A DNA stretch of 7,271 bases, taken from contig JAFMJK010000109.1 of NCBI GenBank assembly GCA_017853515.1, positions 1-7,271 of the forward strand, read 5' to 3'. Position 1 is the first letter of the stretch, and each line of letters starts with the position of its first letter. Below the pieces are notes generated by a model. It searched no databases, was not told the origin of the DNA, and saw only the letters and a list, made by a program, of their open reading frames with translations. The DNA comes from Chthoniobacterales bacterium (GTDB taxonomy: Bacteria; Verrucomicrobiota; Verrucomicrobiia; Chthoniobacterales; JACTMZ01). The translations under genes and the position numbers were made by a program. Below, piece by piece: positions 1 through 6,319 of this stretch.

Positions 1-45
1 TCAAGTTGGGCGGGTCGGAATGCAAGCAACAAATATCACCGTCGG

Positions 46-1110
46 TTACGTCGGTTGGCTTTCGACAGATGCACCCTCGATTTGCCCGCGCAGCATCCGC
101 GCGATCTTCATGAACTCCCGGCCGACCGCGCTTTCCTGCGCGCGCGCCACGACGGGCATGCCCGTGTCTCCCGCTTCGCGCGTGGCCATGTCGATGGGAA
201 TCTCGCCGAGCAGCGGGACTCCCAAGCGGTCCGCCTCGCGCTGGCCCCCGCCGCGTCCGAAGATGTCATAGCGATTGCCGTCACCCGGACACAGGAAGTA
301 ACTCATGTTTTCCACGATCCCGAGGACGCGCACATTCGTCTTCCCGAACATGGCCACCGCTTTGCGCGCGTCGATCAGCGCGACTTCCTGGGGCGTGGTC
401 ACCACCACGGCGCCGGCCAGCGCCACGGTCTGCACCACGGTGAGTTGGATGTCTCCCGTGCCCGGCGGCAGGTCGAGAATCAGGTAATCAAGGTCACCCC
501 AGTCGACCTGACGCAAAAATTGCTGGGTGTAACGCGTGACCATGGGTCCGCGCAGCACCGCCGGCGTGTCCGCGTCGGTGAGAAATCCCATGGACATGAG
601 CTTCAACCCGTAGCGCTCGATCGGCACGATGCGGTTGTCCTCCGTGGCGCAGGGCTGTTCTGTCGTGCCGAACATCAGCGCGATGCTCGGACCGTAAAGA
701 TCGCAATCGCACAGGCCGGTGCGCGCGCCACCCAGACTCAAAGCCTGCGCGAGATTCGAGGCCACGGTGCTCTTGCCCACCCCGCCTTTGCCGCTGGCCA
801 CCGCAAGGACGTGCTTCACACCCTCGATGCGCGTCGCCCCCGGCGAGGCGGCCGCGGGCGGTTTTTTCAAATCGATGAGCACATGCGGCGTGCGCACACC
901 CGGCAGGGCGGAGAGCGCCTGCATGCATTCGCGGTGGACCTGCTGCGCGATCTTGGGATCCTCCACCGCGAGCGAGAGCTTCACGAAAACCTCGTCTCCC
1001 CGCACTTCGGCGTTCTCGACCAGACCGAAGGAAACGATATCGCGGCTGAAGCCGGGATATTTCACCGCCCGCAGCGCCTCGCGCACGGTTTCCGCGTTCA
1101 ACTGCGACAT
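46..1110 (-). CDS. mrp: Mrp/ApbC (NBP35-type) iron-sulfur cluster carrier P-loop ATPase
   Basis: The product is 354 residues, normal for cytoplasmic Mrp/ApbC proteins, which bind an Fe-S cluster and pass it to apo-enzymes in an ATP-dependent way. Residues 1 to about 85 form a DUF59/MIP18-like domain (AVKYPGFSRDIVSFG). A P-loop NTPase domain follows, with a deviant Walker A SGKGGVGKST at 106-115, CDLYGPS at 136-142 and DLPPGTGD at 213-220. The segment ENMSYFLCPGDG (267-278) is where the family usually has CPxC. Here only Cys274 is present and position 277 is Asp, so canonical cluster binding by a CxxC pair is not possible. ATG at 1110 was chosen because it gives the family-typical N terminus. 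An in-frame TTG at 1146 overlaps the rpoN stop and would add 12 residues. There is no good ribosome binding site; GAGGG lies about 19 nt upstream. The gene is 32 bp downstream of rpoN and probably the last of the operon. The family assignment is certain; the client proteins are unknown. Confidence 0.96.
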   Translation of the reverse strand: MSQLNAETVREALRAVKYPGFSRDIVSFGLVENAEVRGDEVFVKLSLAVEDPKIAQQVHRECMQALSALPGVRTPHVLIDLKKPPAAASPGATRIEGVKHVLAVASGKGGVGKSTVASNLAQALSLGGARTGLCDCDLYGPSIALMFGTTEQPCATEDNRIVPIERYGLKLMSMGFLTDADTPAVLRGPMVTRYTQQFLRQVDWGDLDYLILDLPPGTGDIQLTVVQTVALAGAVVVTTPQEVALIDARKAVAMFGKTNVRVLGIVENMSYFLCPGDGNRYDIFGRGGGQREADRLGVPLLGEIPIDMATREAGDTGMPVVARAQESAVGREFMKIARMLRGQIEGASVESQPT

Positions 1111-1142
1111 AAGCCGGTCATTCTCTTTGCCCTCATCCCGTC

Positions 1143-2537
1143 TCAAAAGGATTTTCGCAAATGGCTCGGAAGAAATCCGAGCGCTTCGCGGTATTTTGCC
1201 ACGGTGCGCCGCGCCACGGGCAAGCCGTCGGCCTTGAGTTTGTCCATGATCTGCTGGTCGCTCAGCGGCTGGTGCGCGTTTTCCGCCCGGATGAGCGCGG
1301 CGATGGCGTCCTTCACGCTCGTGTTGCTCACTTCGGCGCCGTCCGCCGTGGTGTATCCCGTGGTGAAAAAGAATTTCATTTCGAAGATTCCCTGCGGCGT
1401 GGCCACCGTTTTGCCGGCAATCGCGCGGCTCACCGTGGTCTCGTGCACCCCGACCACCTGCGCCACCTGAGCCATGGTCATCGGCACCAGCGCGGAAACA
1501 CCCTCTTCCAGGAACGGCCGCTGCCGTGCGGCGATCTCGCGCGCGATGGCCAGGATGGTCTGCTGGCGCTGCTGGATGCTCTTGATGATGAATTTTCCGC
1601 CGCGGATTTTGTCGCGCAGGTAACCGCGCACCTCCGGGGTTCCCCCCGATTCGCCGAGCAGGTCGCGGTAGCTCCGGCTGATGCGCAGGTGCGGGATATT
1701 GTCCCGCACGAGCGAAACGGCATAGTCGTCGCCGACTTTTTCGATGATCACGTCGGGCGAAAGCGCCTGGGCGGCTTCCCCCGCGAAAGCGCGCCCCGGC
1801 TTGGGATTGAGCTGCGCGATGAGCGCGCCGGCTTCGCGCACTTGCTCCTGACCGATCCCCAGAGCGGATGCGATCTCGGCGAATTTTTTCCGACCCAGCA
1901 GGTCGAGGTGGCTTTTGACGATGTTTGTCGCGGCCGCGTGCGCGTGATGCGATCCGAGCCTCGCCAGTTGCAACGAGAGACACTCGGACAAATCACGCGC
2001 CCCGACGCCGGGCGGATCCATCGTTTGCAGGGTGTGCAACATCTCGATGGCCTCCGCGGTTTCCGCCCGGGCCTCGTCCGCCACCTCCTCGGGCGTGGCG
2101 GCAAGATAGCCGTTCTCGTCGAGATTGCCGATGAGGAGCGACGCGATGCGGCGTTGCACCGGATCGAGGGCGAGGCGCCCGAATTGGTTTTCCAGATGCC
2201 CGGACAATGTTTCCTGCGGCGCGACCCCTTCGAGAAAACGCATGCGCCGCGCTTCCGCTTCGGGATCGACCGCGCCCTGCGCGGAAAAGTCGCTCCAGTC
2301 TTCTTCCAGACGCTCCATCTCGTCCGTTTCCGCCGCATCCCCGTCCCCAGCGTCTTCGGTGTCGGTTGCCTCCTGCTCCGGCGGTTCCTCCTCGAGAACG
2401 GGATTGGTTTCCAATTCCATGCGGACCATCTGCTGCAAGTCCAGCGCCGTGGCCTGCAGAATCTCCAGGCTCTGGCGCATTTGCGGCGACAGAATCTGGC
2501 TCTGCGCCATCTGGGCGCTCTGCTGCAGGACGGGCAT
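1143..2537 (-). CDS. rpoN: RNA polymerase sigma-54 factor RpoN
   Basis: This 464-residue protein is a full-length sigma-54, the alternative sigma factor that directs RNA polymerase to -24/-12 promoters and needs AAA+ enhancer-binding activators. Region I is the Gln/Leu-rich N terminus (about 1-48, with LSPQMRQSLEILQ at 16-28). It is followed by an acidic region II (about 48-86) and the core-binding domain (about 95-290). The helix-turn-helix lies at about 355-376 (MAQVAQVVGVHETTVSRAIAGK) and the diagnostic RpoN box ARRTVAKYRE at 442-451. The ATG at 2537 is the first start after an in-frame TAG about 23 nt upstream, and it places region I as in the E. coli protein. The ribosome binding site GGAGGG touches the ATG without the usual spacer. 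tsaD lies 54 bp upstream and mrp 32 bp downstream. The hpf/ptsN genes that often follow rpoN in proteobacteria are absent. No activator gene is in the window, so its regulon cannot be inferred. Confidence 0.98.
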   Translation of the reverse strand: MPVLQQSAQMAQSQILSPQMRQSLEILQATALDLQQMVRMELETNPVLEEEPPEQEATDTEDAGDGDAAETDEMERLEEDWSDFSAQGAVDPEAEARRMRFLEGVAPQETLSGHLENQFGRLALDPVQRRIASLLIGNLDENGYLAATPEEVADEARAETAEAIEMLHTLQTMDPPGVGARDLSECLSLQLARLGSHHAHAAATNIVKSHLDLLGRKKFAEIASALGIGQEQVREAGALIAQLNPKPGRAFAGEAAQALSPDVIIEKVGDDYAVSLVRDNIPHLRISRSYRDLLGESGGTPEVRGYLRDKIRGGKFIIKSIQQRQQTILAIAREIAARQRPFLEEGVSALVPMTMAQVAQVVGVHETTVSRAIAGKTVATPQGIFEMKFFFTTGYTTADGAEVSNTSVKDAIAALIRAENAHQPLSDQQIMDKLKADGLPVARRTVAKYREALGFLPSHLRKSF

Positions 2538-2543
2538 CCCTCC
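2538..2543 (-). promoter_or_regulatory. Shine-Dalgarno of rpoN, abutting the start codon
   Basis: Read on the minus strand, GGAGGG immediately precedes the rpoN ATG. The match to anti-Shine-Dalgarno is strong, but the spacing of 0-1 nt is far shorter than the usual 5-9 nt. Family alignment still favours this ATG: the LSPQM segment falls at the expected distance from the N terminus. Confidence 0.5.
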
Positions 2544-2591
2544 AGAAGGCCGTGCCGACTAAACCACTGCAAGCAATTTTCGCGCCAACTT

Positions 2592-3605
2592 TCAGGCCAC
2601 AGCGAACAACGTCTGGCCCAAGGCGGGAAAAATATCGGCCTCAAGGGACGACGATTCCCCGCGCGCCGCGCGCAGCGCCGCGACATAGGCGACCATGGCC
2701 GCATTGTCGGTGCAGAGCGAGGGTTCCGCGAACAAGACGCGCAGTCCGTCCGCCTCCGCCGCGCGGGCCAGTCGCTCGCGGAGGCGCGCGTTCAACCCCA
2801 CCCCGCCGCTCACCGCGATGAGATCGCGCCGGCAACTCTTCGCCGCCTCGACCGCCTTGTGCACCAGAACATCGACCACCGCCTCCTGGAATCCGGCACA
2901 CAGATCGGCGCGGTCGGACTCCGCCGTCTTGGGCAACAGATAACGCACCGACGTTTTCAGCCCGCTGAAGCTGAACTGGAAGTCGCCCGAACACTTCATG
3001 CTCCGCGGAAATTCGAAGCGCGTGCGGCTTCCGGCGCGCGCTTCCGCTTCGATCAAGGGACCGCCCGGATAGCCGAGACCGAGCAGCTTGGCCACTTTGT
3101 CGAACGCCTCGCCCGCCGCGTCATCCAGCGTGCGGCCGAGAAGTTTGTAACGGCCCGCCCCTGCGATATCGACGAGCAAGGTGTGACCGCCGCTGACCAC
3201 AAGTCCGACCGAGGGCGGAATTTCCGCACGCCCGAAAAACGGCGAGAGCAAATGCCCCTCGATATGGTTCACCGCAAGAAACGGTTTGTCCAAGGCCAGC
3301 GCAAAACCCTTGGCCGCCGCGGATCCGACCAGCAGCGCGCTGGCCAAGCCGGGCCCGGTCGTCGCCGCGAAAACGTCGATCTCGCCAAGCCCGACGCCCG
3401 CCTGGCTCAGCGCTCCTTCGACCACCTCGCGCACGTGGGCCAGGTGGTTGCGCGAGGCGACTTCCGGCACGACGCCGCCGTAAGCCGCGTGCACCGACGC
3501 CTGCGAAGCAATCACCTGCCCGAGCAAATCTCCGGGAAAGCGCAGCACCGCCGCGGCCGTCTCGTCGCACGAGGTCTCAATGGCCAGAACCAGAGGCGTG
3601 CTCAA
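2592..3605 (-). CDS. tsaD: tRNA N6-adenosine threonylcarbamoyltransferase TsaD
   Basis: This 337-residue protein is TsaD (formerly Gcp/YgjD), which transfers the threonylcarbamoyl group to A37 of ANN-decoding tRNAs in the cytoplasm, working with TsaB and TsaE. The ASKHA-fold hallmarks are all present: AIETSCDET (8-16), the glycoprotease signature KGFALALDKPFLAVNHIEGH (99-118) with metal ligands His114 and His118, SGGHT (138-142), SGGVGLNARLR (266-276) and CTDNAAM (298-304) with metal ligand Asp300. The start is a TTG that shares TTGA with the ctpA stop codon, so the two genes overlap by 4 nt and are probably translationally coupled. AAGGAGGG lies directly against the TTG. An ACG two codons later would sit 7 nt from AAGGAGG and align slightly better with the E. 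coli N terminus, but it is a rare start codon. tsaB, tsaC and tsaE are not in this window. Confidence 0.98.
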   Translation of the reverse strand: MSTPLVLAIETSCDETAAAVLRFPGDLLGQVIASQASVHAAYGGVVPEVASRNHLAHVREVVEGALSQAGVGLGEIDVFAATTGPGLASALLVGSAAAKGFALALDKPFLAVNHIEGHLLSPFFGRAEIPPSVGLVVSGGHTLLVDIAGAGRYKLLGRTLDDAAGEAFDKVAKLLGLGYPGGPLIEAEARAGSRTRFEFPRSMKCSGDFQFSFSGLKTSVRYLLPKTAESDRADLCAGFQEAVVDVLVHKAVEAAKSCRRDLIAVSGGVGLNARLRERLARAAEADGLRVLFAEPSLCTDNAAMVAYVAALRAARGESSSLEADIFPALGQTLFAVA

Positions 3606-4870
3606 CCCTCCTTGGACGGCACCTTGCCCGTCCCCTCCCTCGCGTGGAGCAACACGCCGCGCAAGGCATCGACCGCGCGCTGCAGCGGCATATCCTCGAA
3701 CTCGCCGACCTCCTCTTTCTTGGTTCCCTCCGGCAAAGCGTCCTGCCGCCTCAGCGCGAGCAAGCGCGCTTCGTCATCTGCCGACATCGTGGCGCGGATG
3801 TGCGGCGAGACACCTTTTTCGTGAATCGGTTGTTTCCCGGGCGTGAAATATTTCGCCGTGGTCAAACGCACCGCCGATCCGTCGGGCAGCGAGATCACGC
3901 TTTGCACCGAACCCTTGCCGAAGGTTGTCTCGCCGACGAGCAACGCGCGGCCCGTATCCTTGAGCGCGCCGGCCACGATCTCCGCCCCGCTCGCGCTCGA
4001 GCCGTTGATCAGCACGGCGACAGGATACGAACGCGCCTTGTGGCCTTTGCCCGGGGCGAGATAGCGGCGCTCCGCCGCGGCGGAACGTCCTTCGGTGTAG
4101 GCGACGAGCGAGCCCGAGGGCATGAATTCCCCGGCCACATCGACCGCCGCGGTGAGGAGGCCGCCCGGATTGAAACGCAGATCGAGCACGAGCGCGTCCA
4201 TGTCCTGCTTTTCCAGGTCCGCCAGCGCGCGCGCGAACTCTTTGCCGGTCGGCTCGCTGAATTGCGTCACGCGCACATAGCCGATGCGCGGTCCCGTGCC
4301 GGTGTCGAGAATGCGCGCGCCGAGCACGCTGGGAACTTTGATCACCTCGCGCTCCATGTTGAATTTCATCGGCCCGGATTCCTTCTCGCGGGCCACCGCA
4401 ATTTTCACCTCGGTGCCGGGCGGGCCGCGCAATTTGTCGACCGCGTCACGCAGGGTCATTTTTTCAGCCGACTGGCCGTCGATCTCGAGGATCACGTCGC
4501 CCGGCAGCAAACCCGCACGAAAGCCGGGCGTCCCCTCCATCGGCGCCACGATGGTCAGCCGGTCGTTCTTCATTCCCACGACCACGCCGAGTCCGCCGAA
4601 TTCGCTCTTCGTGTCCTCCTGCATGCTCGTGAAATCCTTCGGGTCCATGAAATCGCTGTGCGGATCGAGCTCGGCCAGCATCCCGCGCAACGCGTTGTAG
4701 GCGAGGTCCTCGTAGCCGGTCTTGTCCTCGTCCACATAGTCTTGGCGCACCAGCTCGATAGCCCGCGCCAAGGTCTTCATTTCTTTGTAAGGCGAAACAT
4801 CCCCGTCATCCTGCGCGAGGGCGGCACCGGGCAAGAAAACGATGGCCGTGATAAGCCGGCGGAGAAACAT
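3602..4870 (-). CDS. ctpA: Secreted C-terminal processing peptidase (S41 family, CtpA/Prc type)
   Basis: This 422-residue S41 serine peptidase would cleave proteins near their C termini in the periplasm. The N terminus is a signal peptide (MFLRRL, then a hydrophobic stretch to about residue 19, with likely cleavage after ALA). A PDZ domain spans about 85-165 (GGLGVVVG at 92-99, GLLPGDVILEIDG at 120-132) and binds the substrate tail. The catalytic core follows, with LRFNPGGLL at 231-239. The Ser/Lys dyad is Ser294 in SSASGAEI and Lys319 in TFGKGSVQ; their 25-residue spacing equals that of E. coli Prc. The C terminus has the family's QRAVDALRG helix (397-405). It is first in the minus-strand cluster, divergent from folK across 84 bp, and its stop overlaps the tsaD start. 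A clear ribosome binding site is lacking; AAAGG sits only 2 nt from the ATG. The symbol is by family; the natural substrate is unknown. Confidence 0.95.
   Translation of the reverse strand: MFLRRLITAIVFLPGAALAQDDGDVSPYKEMKTLARAIELVRQDYVDEDKTGYEDLAYNALRGMLAELDPHSDFMDPKDFTSMQEDTKSEFGGLGVVVGMKNDRLTIVAPMEGTPGFRAGLLPGDVILEIDGQSAEKMTLRDAVDKLRGPPGTEVKIAVAREKESGPMKFNMEREVIKVPSVLGARILDTGTGPRIGYVRVTQFSEPTGKEFARALADLEKQDMDALVLDLRFNPGGLLTAAVDVAGEFMPSGSLVAYTEGRSAAAERRYLAPGKGHKARSYPVAVLINGSSASGAEIVAGALKDTGRALLVGETTFGKGSVQSVISLPDGSAVRLTTAKYFTPGKQPIHEKGVSPHIRATMSADDEARLLALRRQDALPEGTKKEEVGEFEDMPLQRAVDALRGVLLHAREGTGKVPSKEG
3606..3613 (-). promoter_or_regulatory. Shine-Dalgarno of tsaD inside the 3' end of ctpA
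   Basis: On the minus strand this reads AAGGAGGG, a near-perfect anti-Shine-Dalgarno complement, placed in the last codons of ctpA. It directly precedes the TTG start of tsaD, giving unusually short spacing. It supports translation starting at or just after this point and coupling between the two genes. Confidence 0.55.
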
Positions 4871-4898
4871 GGCCTTTAACTACCACGCCCCCGAGGCA

Positions 4899-4912
4899 CC
4901 GGCAAATGCCGG
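4899..4912. repeat. Inverted repeat in the ctpA/folK divergent intergenic region
   Basis: CCGGCAAATGCCGG is a perfect palindrome (CCGGC arms around AAAT). After a small internal loop, three more pairs flank it: GGC at 4895-4897 with GCC at 4915-4917. It lies in the 84-bp gap between the divergent ctpA and folK starts. It may be an operator or a short mRNA hairpin, but a chance match in GC-rich DNA cannot be excluded. Confidence 0.3.
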
Positions 4913-4954
4913 AAGCCGCTTGGCGCAGGCTCTGAAGGCTGGAACTATGCTCCG

Positions 4955-5455
4955 GTGAAAACCGGCATCGCTCTCGGATCGAATCTCGGTGACCGCCGCG
5001 CGCAAATCGCGGCGGGGCGCGACTTCCTGATCGGCCTGCACGAGGGCCCTGATGCGCCATTGTCCTCCGGCCTTTACGAAACCGAACCGGTCGAATGCGC
5101 CCCGGGCACGGCCGCCTTTCTCAACGCGGCGGTCGAAATCGAAATCTCCCTCGCGCCGATGGAGCTTTTGCAAAAACTTCGCGCTTACGAGCAAACCCTG
5201 GGCCGCGCCAAAGATCGTGCGAAAAACAGTCCGCGCGAAATCGATCTCGATCTTCTCTACGCAGACAATCTACGTCTCGATTCCTCCACCCTTGTGCTGC
5301 CCCACCCGCGCATGGCCTCGCGCCGATTCGTCCTTCAACCGCTGGCCGATATCCGCGCCGACCTCGTCTTGCCCGGACAAACGGCAACCGTGGCGCAACT
5401 TTTGTCCGGGCTTCCACCCGAACCCGCCGTGCGCCTCGTCGCGCGCGACTGGTGA
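4955..5455 (+). CDS. folK: 2-amino-4-hydroxy-6-hydroxymethyldihydropteridine pyrophosphokinase
   Basis: This 166-residue protein is HPPK, which transfers pyrophosphate from ATP to 6-hydroxymethyl-7,8-dihydropterin, the step before dihydropteroate synthase in folate synthesis. It has the family's N terminus GSNLGD (8-13), pterin-binding segments YETEP (41-45) and FLNAAV (55-60), and the signature SPREIDLDLL (92-101). In that signature Asp97 and Asp99 correspond to the Mg2+ ligands. LPHPRM (115-120) and the C-terminal FVLQPLADI (125-133) follow. The length matches the single-domain enzyme, so this is not a FolB-FolK or FolK-FolP fusion. The start is GTG, chosen because it lies four codons before ALGSNLG. 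No strong ribosome binding site precedes it. panB follows 44 bp downstream on the same strand, a pairing also known in E. coli, so the two are probably co-transcribed. Confidence 0.97.
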   Translation: MKTGIALGSNLGDRRAQIAAGRDFLIGLHEGPDAPLSSGLYETEPVECAPGTAAFLNAAVEIEISLAPMELLQKLRAYEQTLGRAKDRAKNSPREIDLDLLYADNLRLDSSTLVLPHPRMASRRFVLQPLADIRADLVLPGQTATVAQLLSGLPPEPAVRLVARDW

Positions 5456-5498
5456 AGGAGGCTTGCTGCCGCCCGGCTTCGGCGCGAGATTGGGCGGC
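5455..5498 (+). promoter_or_regulatory. panB translation start region: distant Shine-Dalgarno plus stem-loop
   Basis: AAGGAGG at 5455-5461 overlaps the folK stop but is 38 nt upstream of the panB ATG. Between them GCCGCCC (5468-5474) pairs perfectly with GGGCGGC (5492-5498), and two G-U pairs can extend the stem inward. With the stem-loop folded out, six nucleotides (5462-5467) plus one (5499) separate the Shine-Dalgarno from the ATG, a canonical spacing of 7. The pairing is seen directly; that it works as a spacer-shortening hairpin is an inference. The nearest alternative is the weak GGGCGG just before the ATG. Confidence 0.45.
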
Positions 5499-5499
5499 C

Positions 5500-6279
5500 A
5501 TGAAAGGCATTGCCGGCGAATTCCAAGCGCGCAAAGCGGACGGACGCAAGATTGCCGCGCTGACCGCCTACGATTACCCGACGGCGCGTCTGGTCGACGA
5601 AGCCGGGGCGGATCTCATTCTCGTTGGCGATTCGCTCGGCATGGTCGTGCTTGGATACCCCGACACCACTCAGGTGACGCTGGCAGACATGATTCGTCAC
5701 ACCGGAGCGGTGACGCGCGGGGCGAAGAATGCGCTCATCGTCACCGATCTACCCATCGACACCTACGACACACCGGACCAAGCCGTGGCCAGCGCACGCC
5801 AACTCATCGAGGCCGGAGCGCGAGCCGTCAAACTCGAAGGCGGCGCGGCGGTTGCCCCGCAGATCCGCGCGCTCGTTGCCGCGGGTATTCCCGTCCTCGC
5901 CCACATCGGCATGCTTCCGCAGCACATCCGCGAAGAGGGCGGATACAAAATCAAAGGCCGCACCGCCGAGGAAGCCGAGGCCATCCGCCGTGACGCGGTC
6001 GCCGTGCAGGAAGCGGGCGCCTTTGCCGTGGTCATGGAAATCATCATTCCCGGCCTCACCGCCGAAATCACCCCGTCGCTGCAAATCCCGACCATCGGCA
6101 TCGGCAGCGGCGAAGGCTGCGACGGACAAATCCTCGTCCTGCACGACCTGGTCGGACTCTACCCGTGGTTCAAACCGAAATTCGCCAAGCAGCGCGCCGA
6201 GACGGCCGCGGCCATTACCACTGCGGTGCGCGAATACGTCGCCGATGTGCACGGCGACACGGGGATGACCCCTCCGTAA
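5500..6279 (+). CDS. panB: 3-methyl-2-oxobutanoate hydroxymethyltransferase (ketopantoate synthase)
   Basis: This 259-residue PanB (264 in E. coli) converts 2-oxoisovalerate and 5,10-methylene-THF to ketopantoate, the first committed step of pantothenate and CoA synthesis. Motifs run in the family order: LTAYDYPTARL (21-31), VGDSLGMVVLG (42-52) with metal ligand Asp44, DLPI (83-86) with metal ligand Asp83, KLEGG (111-115) with Glu113, HIGMLPQ (135-141), GGYKIKGR (147-154), VMEIIIPG (178-185) with the likely catalytic base Glu180, and IGIGSGEGCDGQILVLHD. The ATG at 5500 puts TAYD about 20 residues from the N terminus, as in the family. An in-frame GTG at 5452 overlapping the folK stop would add 16 residues (VKEACCRP...), which look unlike a PanB N terminus. 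It sits downstream of folK, whose pathway supplies its folate cofactor. panC and panD are not in view. Confidence 0.97.
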   Translation: MKGIAGEFQARKADGRKIAALTAYDYPTARLVDEAGADLILVGDSLGMVVLGYPDTTQVTLADMIRHTGAVTRGAKNALIVTDLPIDTYDTPDQAVASARQLIEAGARAVKLEGGAAVAPQIRALVAAGIPVLAHIGMLPQHIREEGGYKIKGRTAEEAEAIRRDAVAVQEAGAFAVVMEIIIPGLTAEITPSLQIPTIGIGSGEGCDGQILVLHDLVGLYPWFKPKFAKQRAETAAAITTAVREYVADVHGDTGMTPP

Positions 6280-6311
6280 GGTGGATCGCGCCATGGACGG
6301 CGCGATGCACC
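6280..6311. terminator. Convergent hairpin between panB and the ACT-domain gene
   Basis: Arms at 6280-6292 (GGTGGATCGCGCC) and 6299-6311 (GGCGCGATGCACC) pair in 12 of 13 positions around a 6-nt loop, starting right after the panB TAA. The element lies between two convergent stop codons (6279 and 6320), where a bidirectional terminator would be expected. There is no immediate T-run on either strand; the nearest is a short AAATTTT about 11 nt beyond on the plus strand. It may be a weak or Rho-assisted terminator, or a 3'-end stabiliser. Confidence 0.55.
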
Positions 6312-6319
6312 TCAGACAA

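Noticed and set aside
38..56. A short tandem CGTCGGTT repeat around the mrp stop codon.
   Set aside because: It has only two imperfect copies of about 9 bp, which is expected by chance.
55..1470. A 471-codon plus-strand open frame antisense to mrp and the 3' end of rpoN.
   Set aside because: It spans two real genes on the opposite strand and has the His/Arg-rich composition typical of antisense frames in GC-rich DNA.
1111..1983. Upstream extension of the mrp frame into rpoN, giving a 645-residue reading.
   Set aside because: The added part is an out-of-frame translation of rpoN with Arg/Ala-rich low-complexity sequence. The Mrp family begins at the ATG at 1110.
2544..2562. CGGCACGG just upstream of rpoN on the minus strand, resembling a -24 element and hinting at autoregulation.
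   Set aside because: The position 12 bp further has TG and not GC, so the -12 element is absent.
1161..3824. An 887-codon open frame on the plus strand, opposite rpoN, tsaD and the 3' end of ctpA.
   Set aside because: It mirrors three certain genes. Its translation is rich in Arg, His and Gly, has no recognisable domain, and crosses gene boundaries, as expected from GC-rich third codon positions on the other strand.
3644..4879. A 411-codon plus-strand open frame antisense to ctpA.
   Set aside because: It is the mirror of the strongly supported ctpA frame and shows no family resemblance.
4877..4905. TTGCCG-17-TAGTTA on the minus strand as a ctpA promoter.
   Set aside because: The -10 matches only TA, and the transcript would start at the ATG itself. 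This is too weak to list.
5441..5494. The ARDW peptide at the FolK C terminus echoed by ARDW encoded just before the panB ATG.
   Set aside because: The underlying DNA similarity covers only about 12 bases with mismatches, so a local duplication cannot be argued.
5095..5499. N-terminal extension of panB through folK.
   Set aside because: The frame is open only because folK is GC-rich. PanB homology starts at the ATG at 5500.
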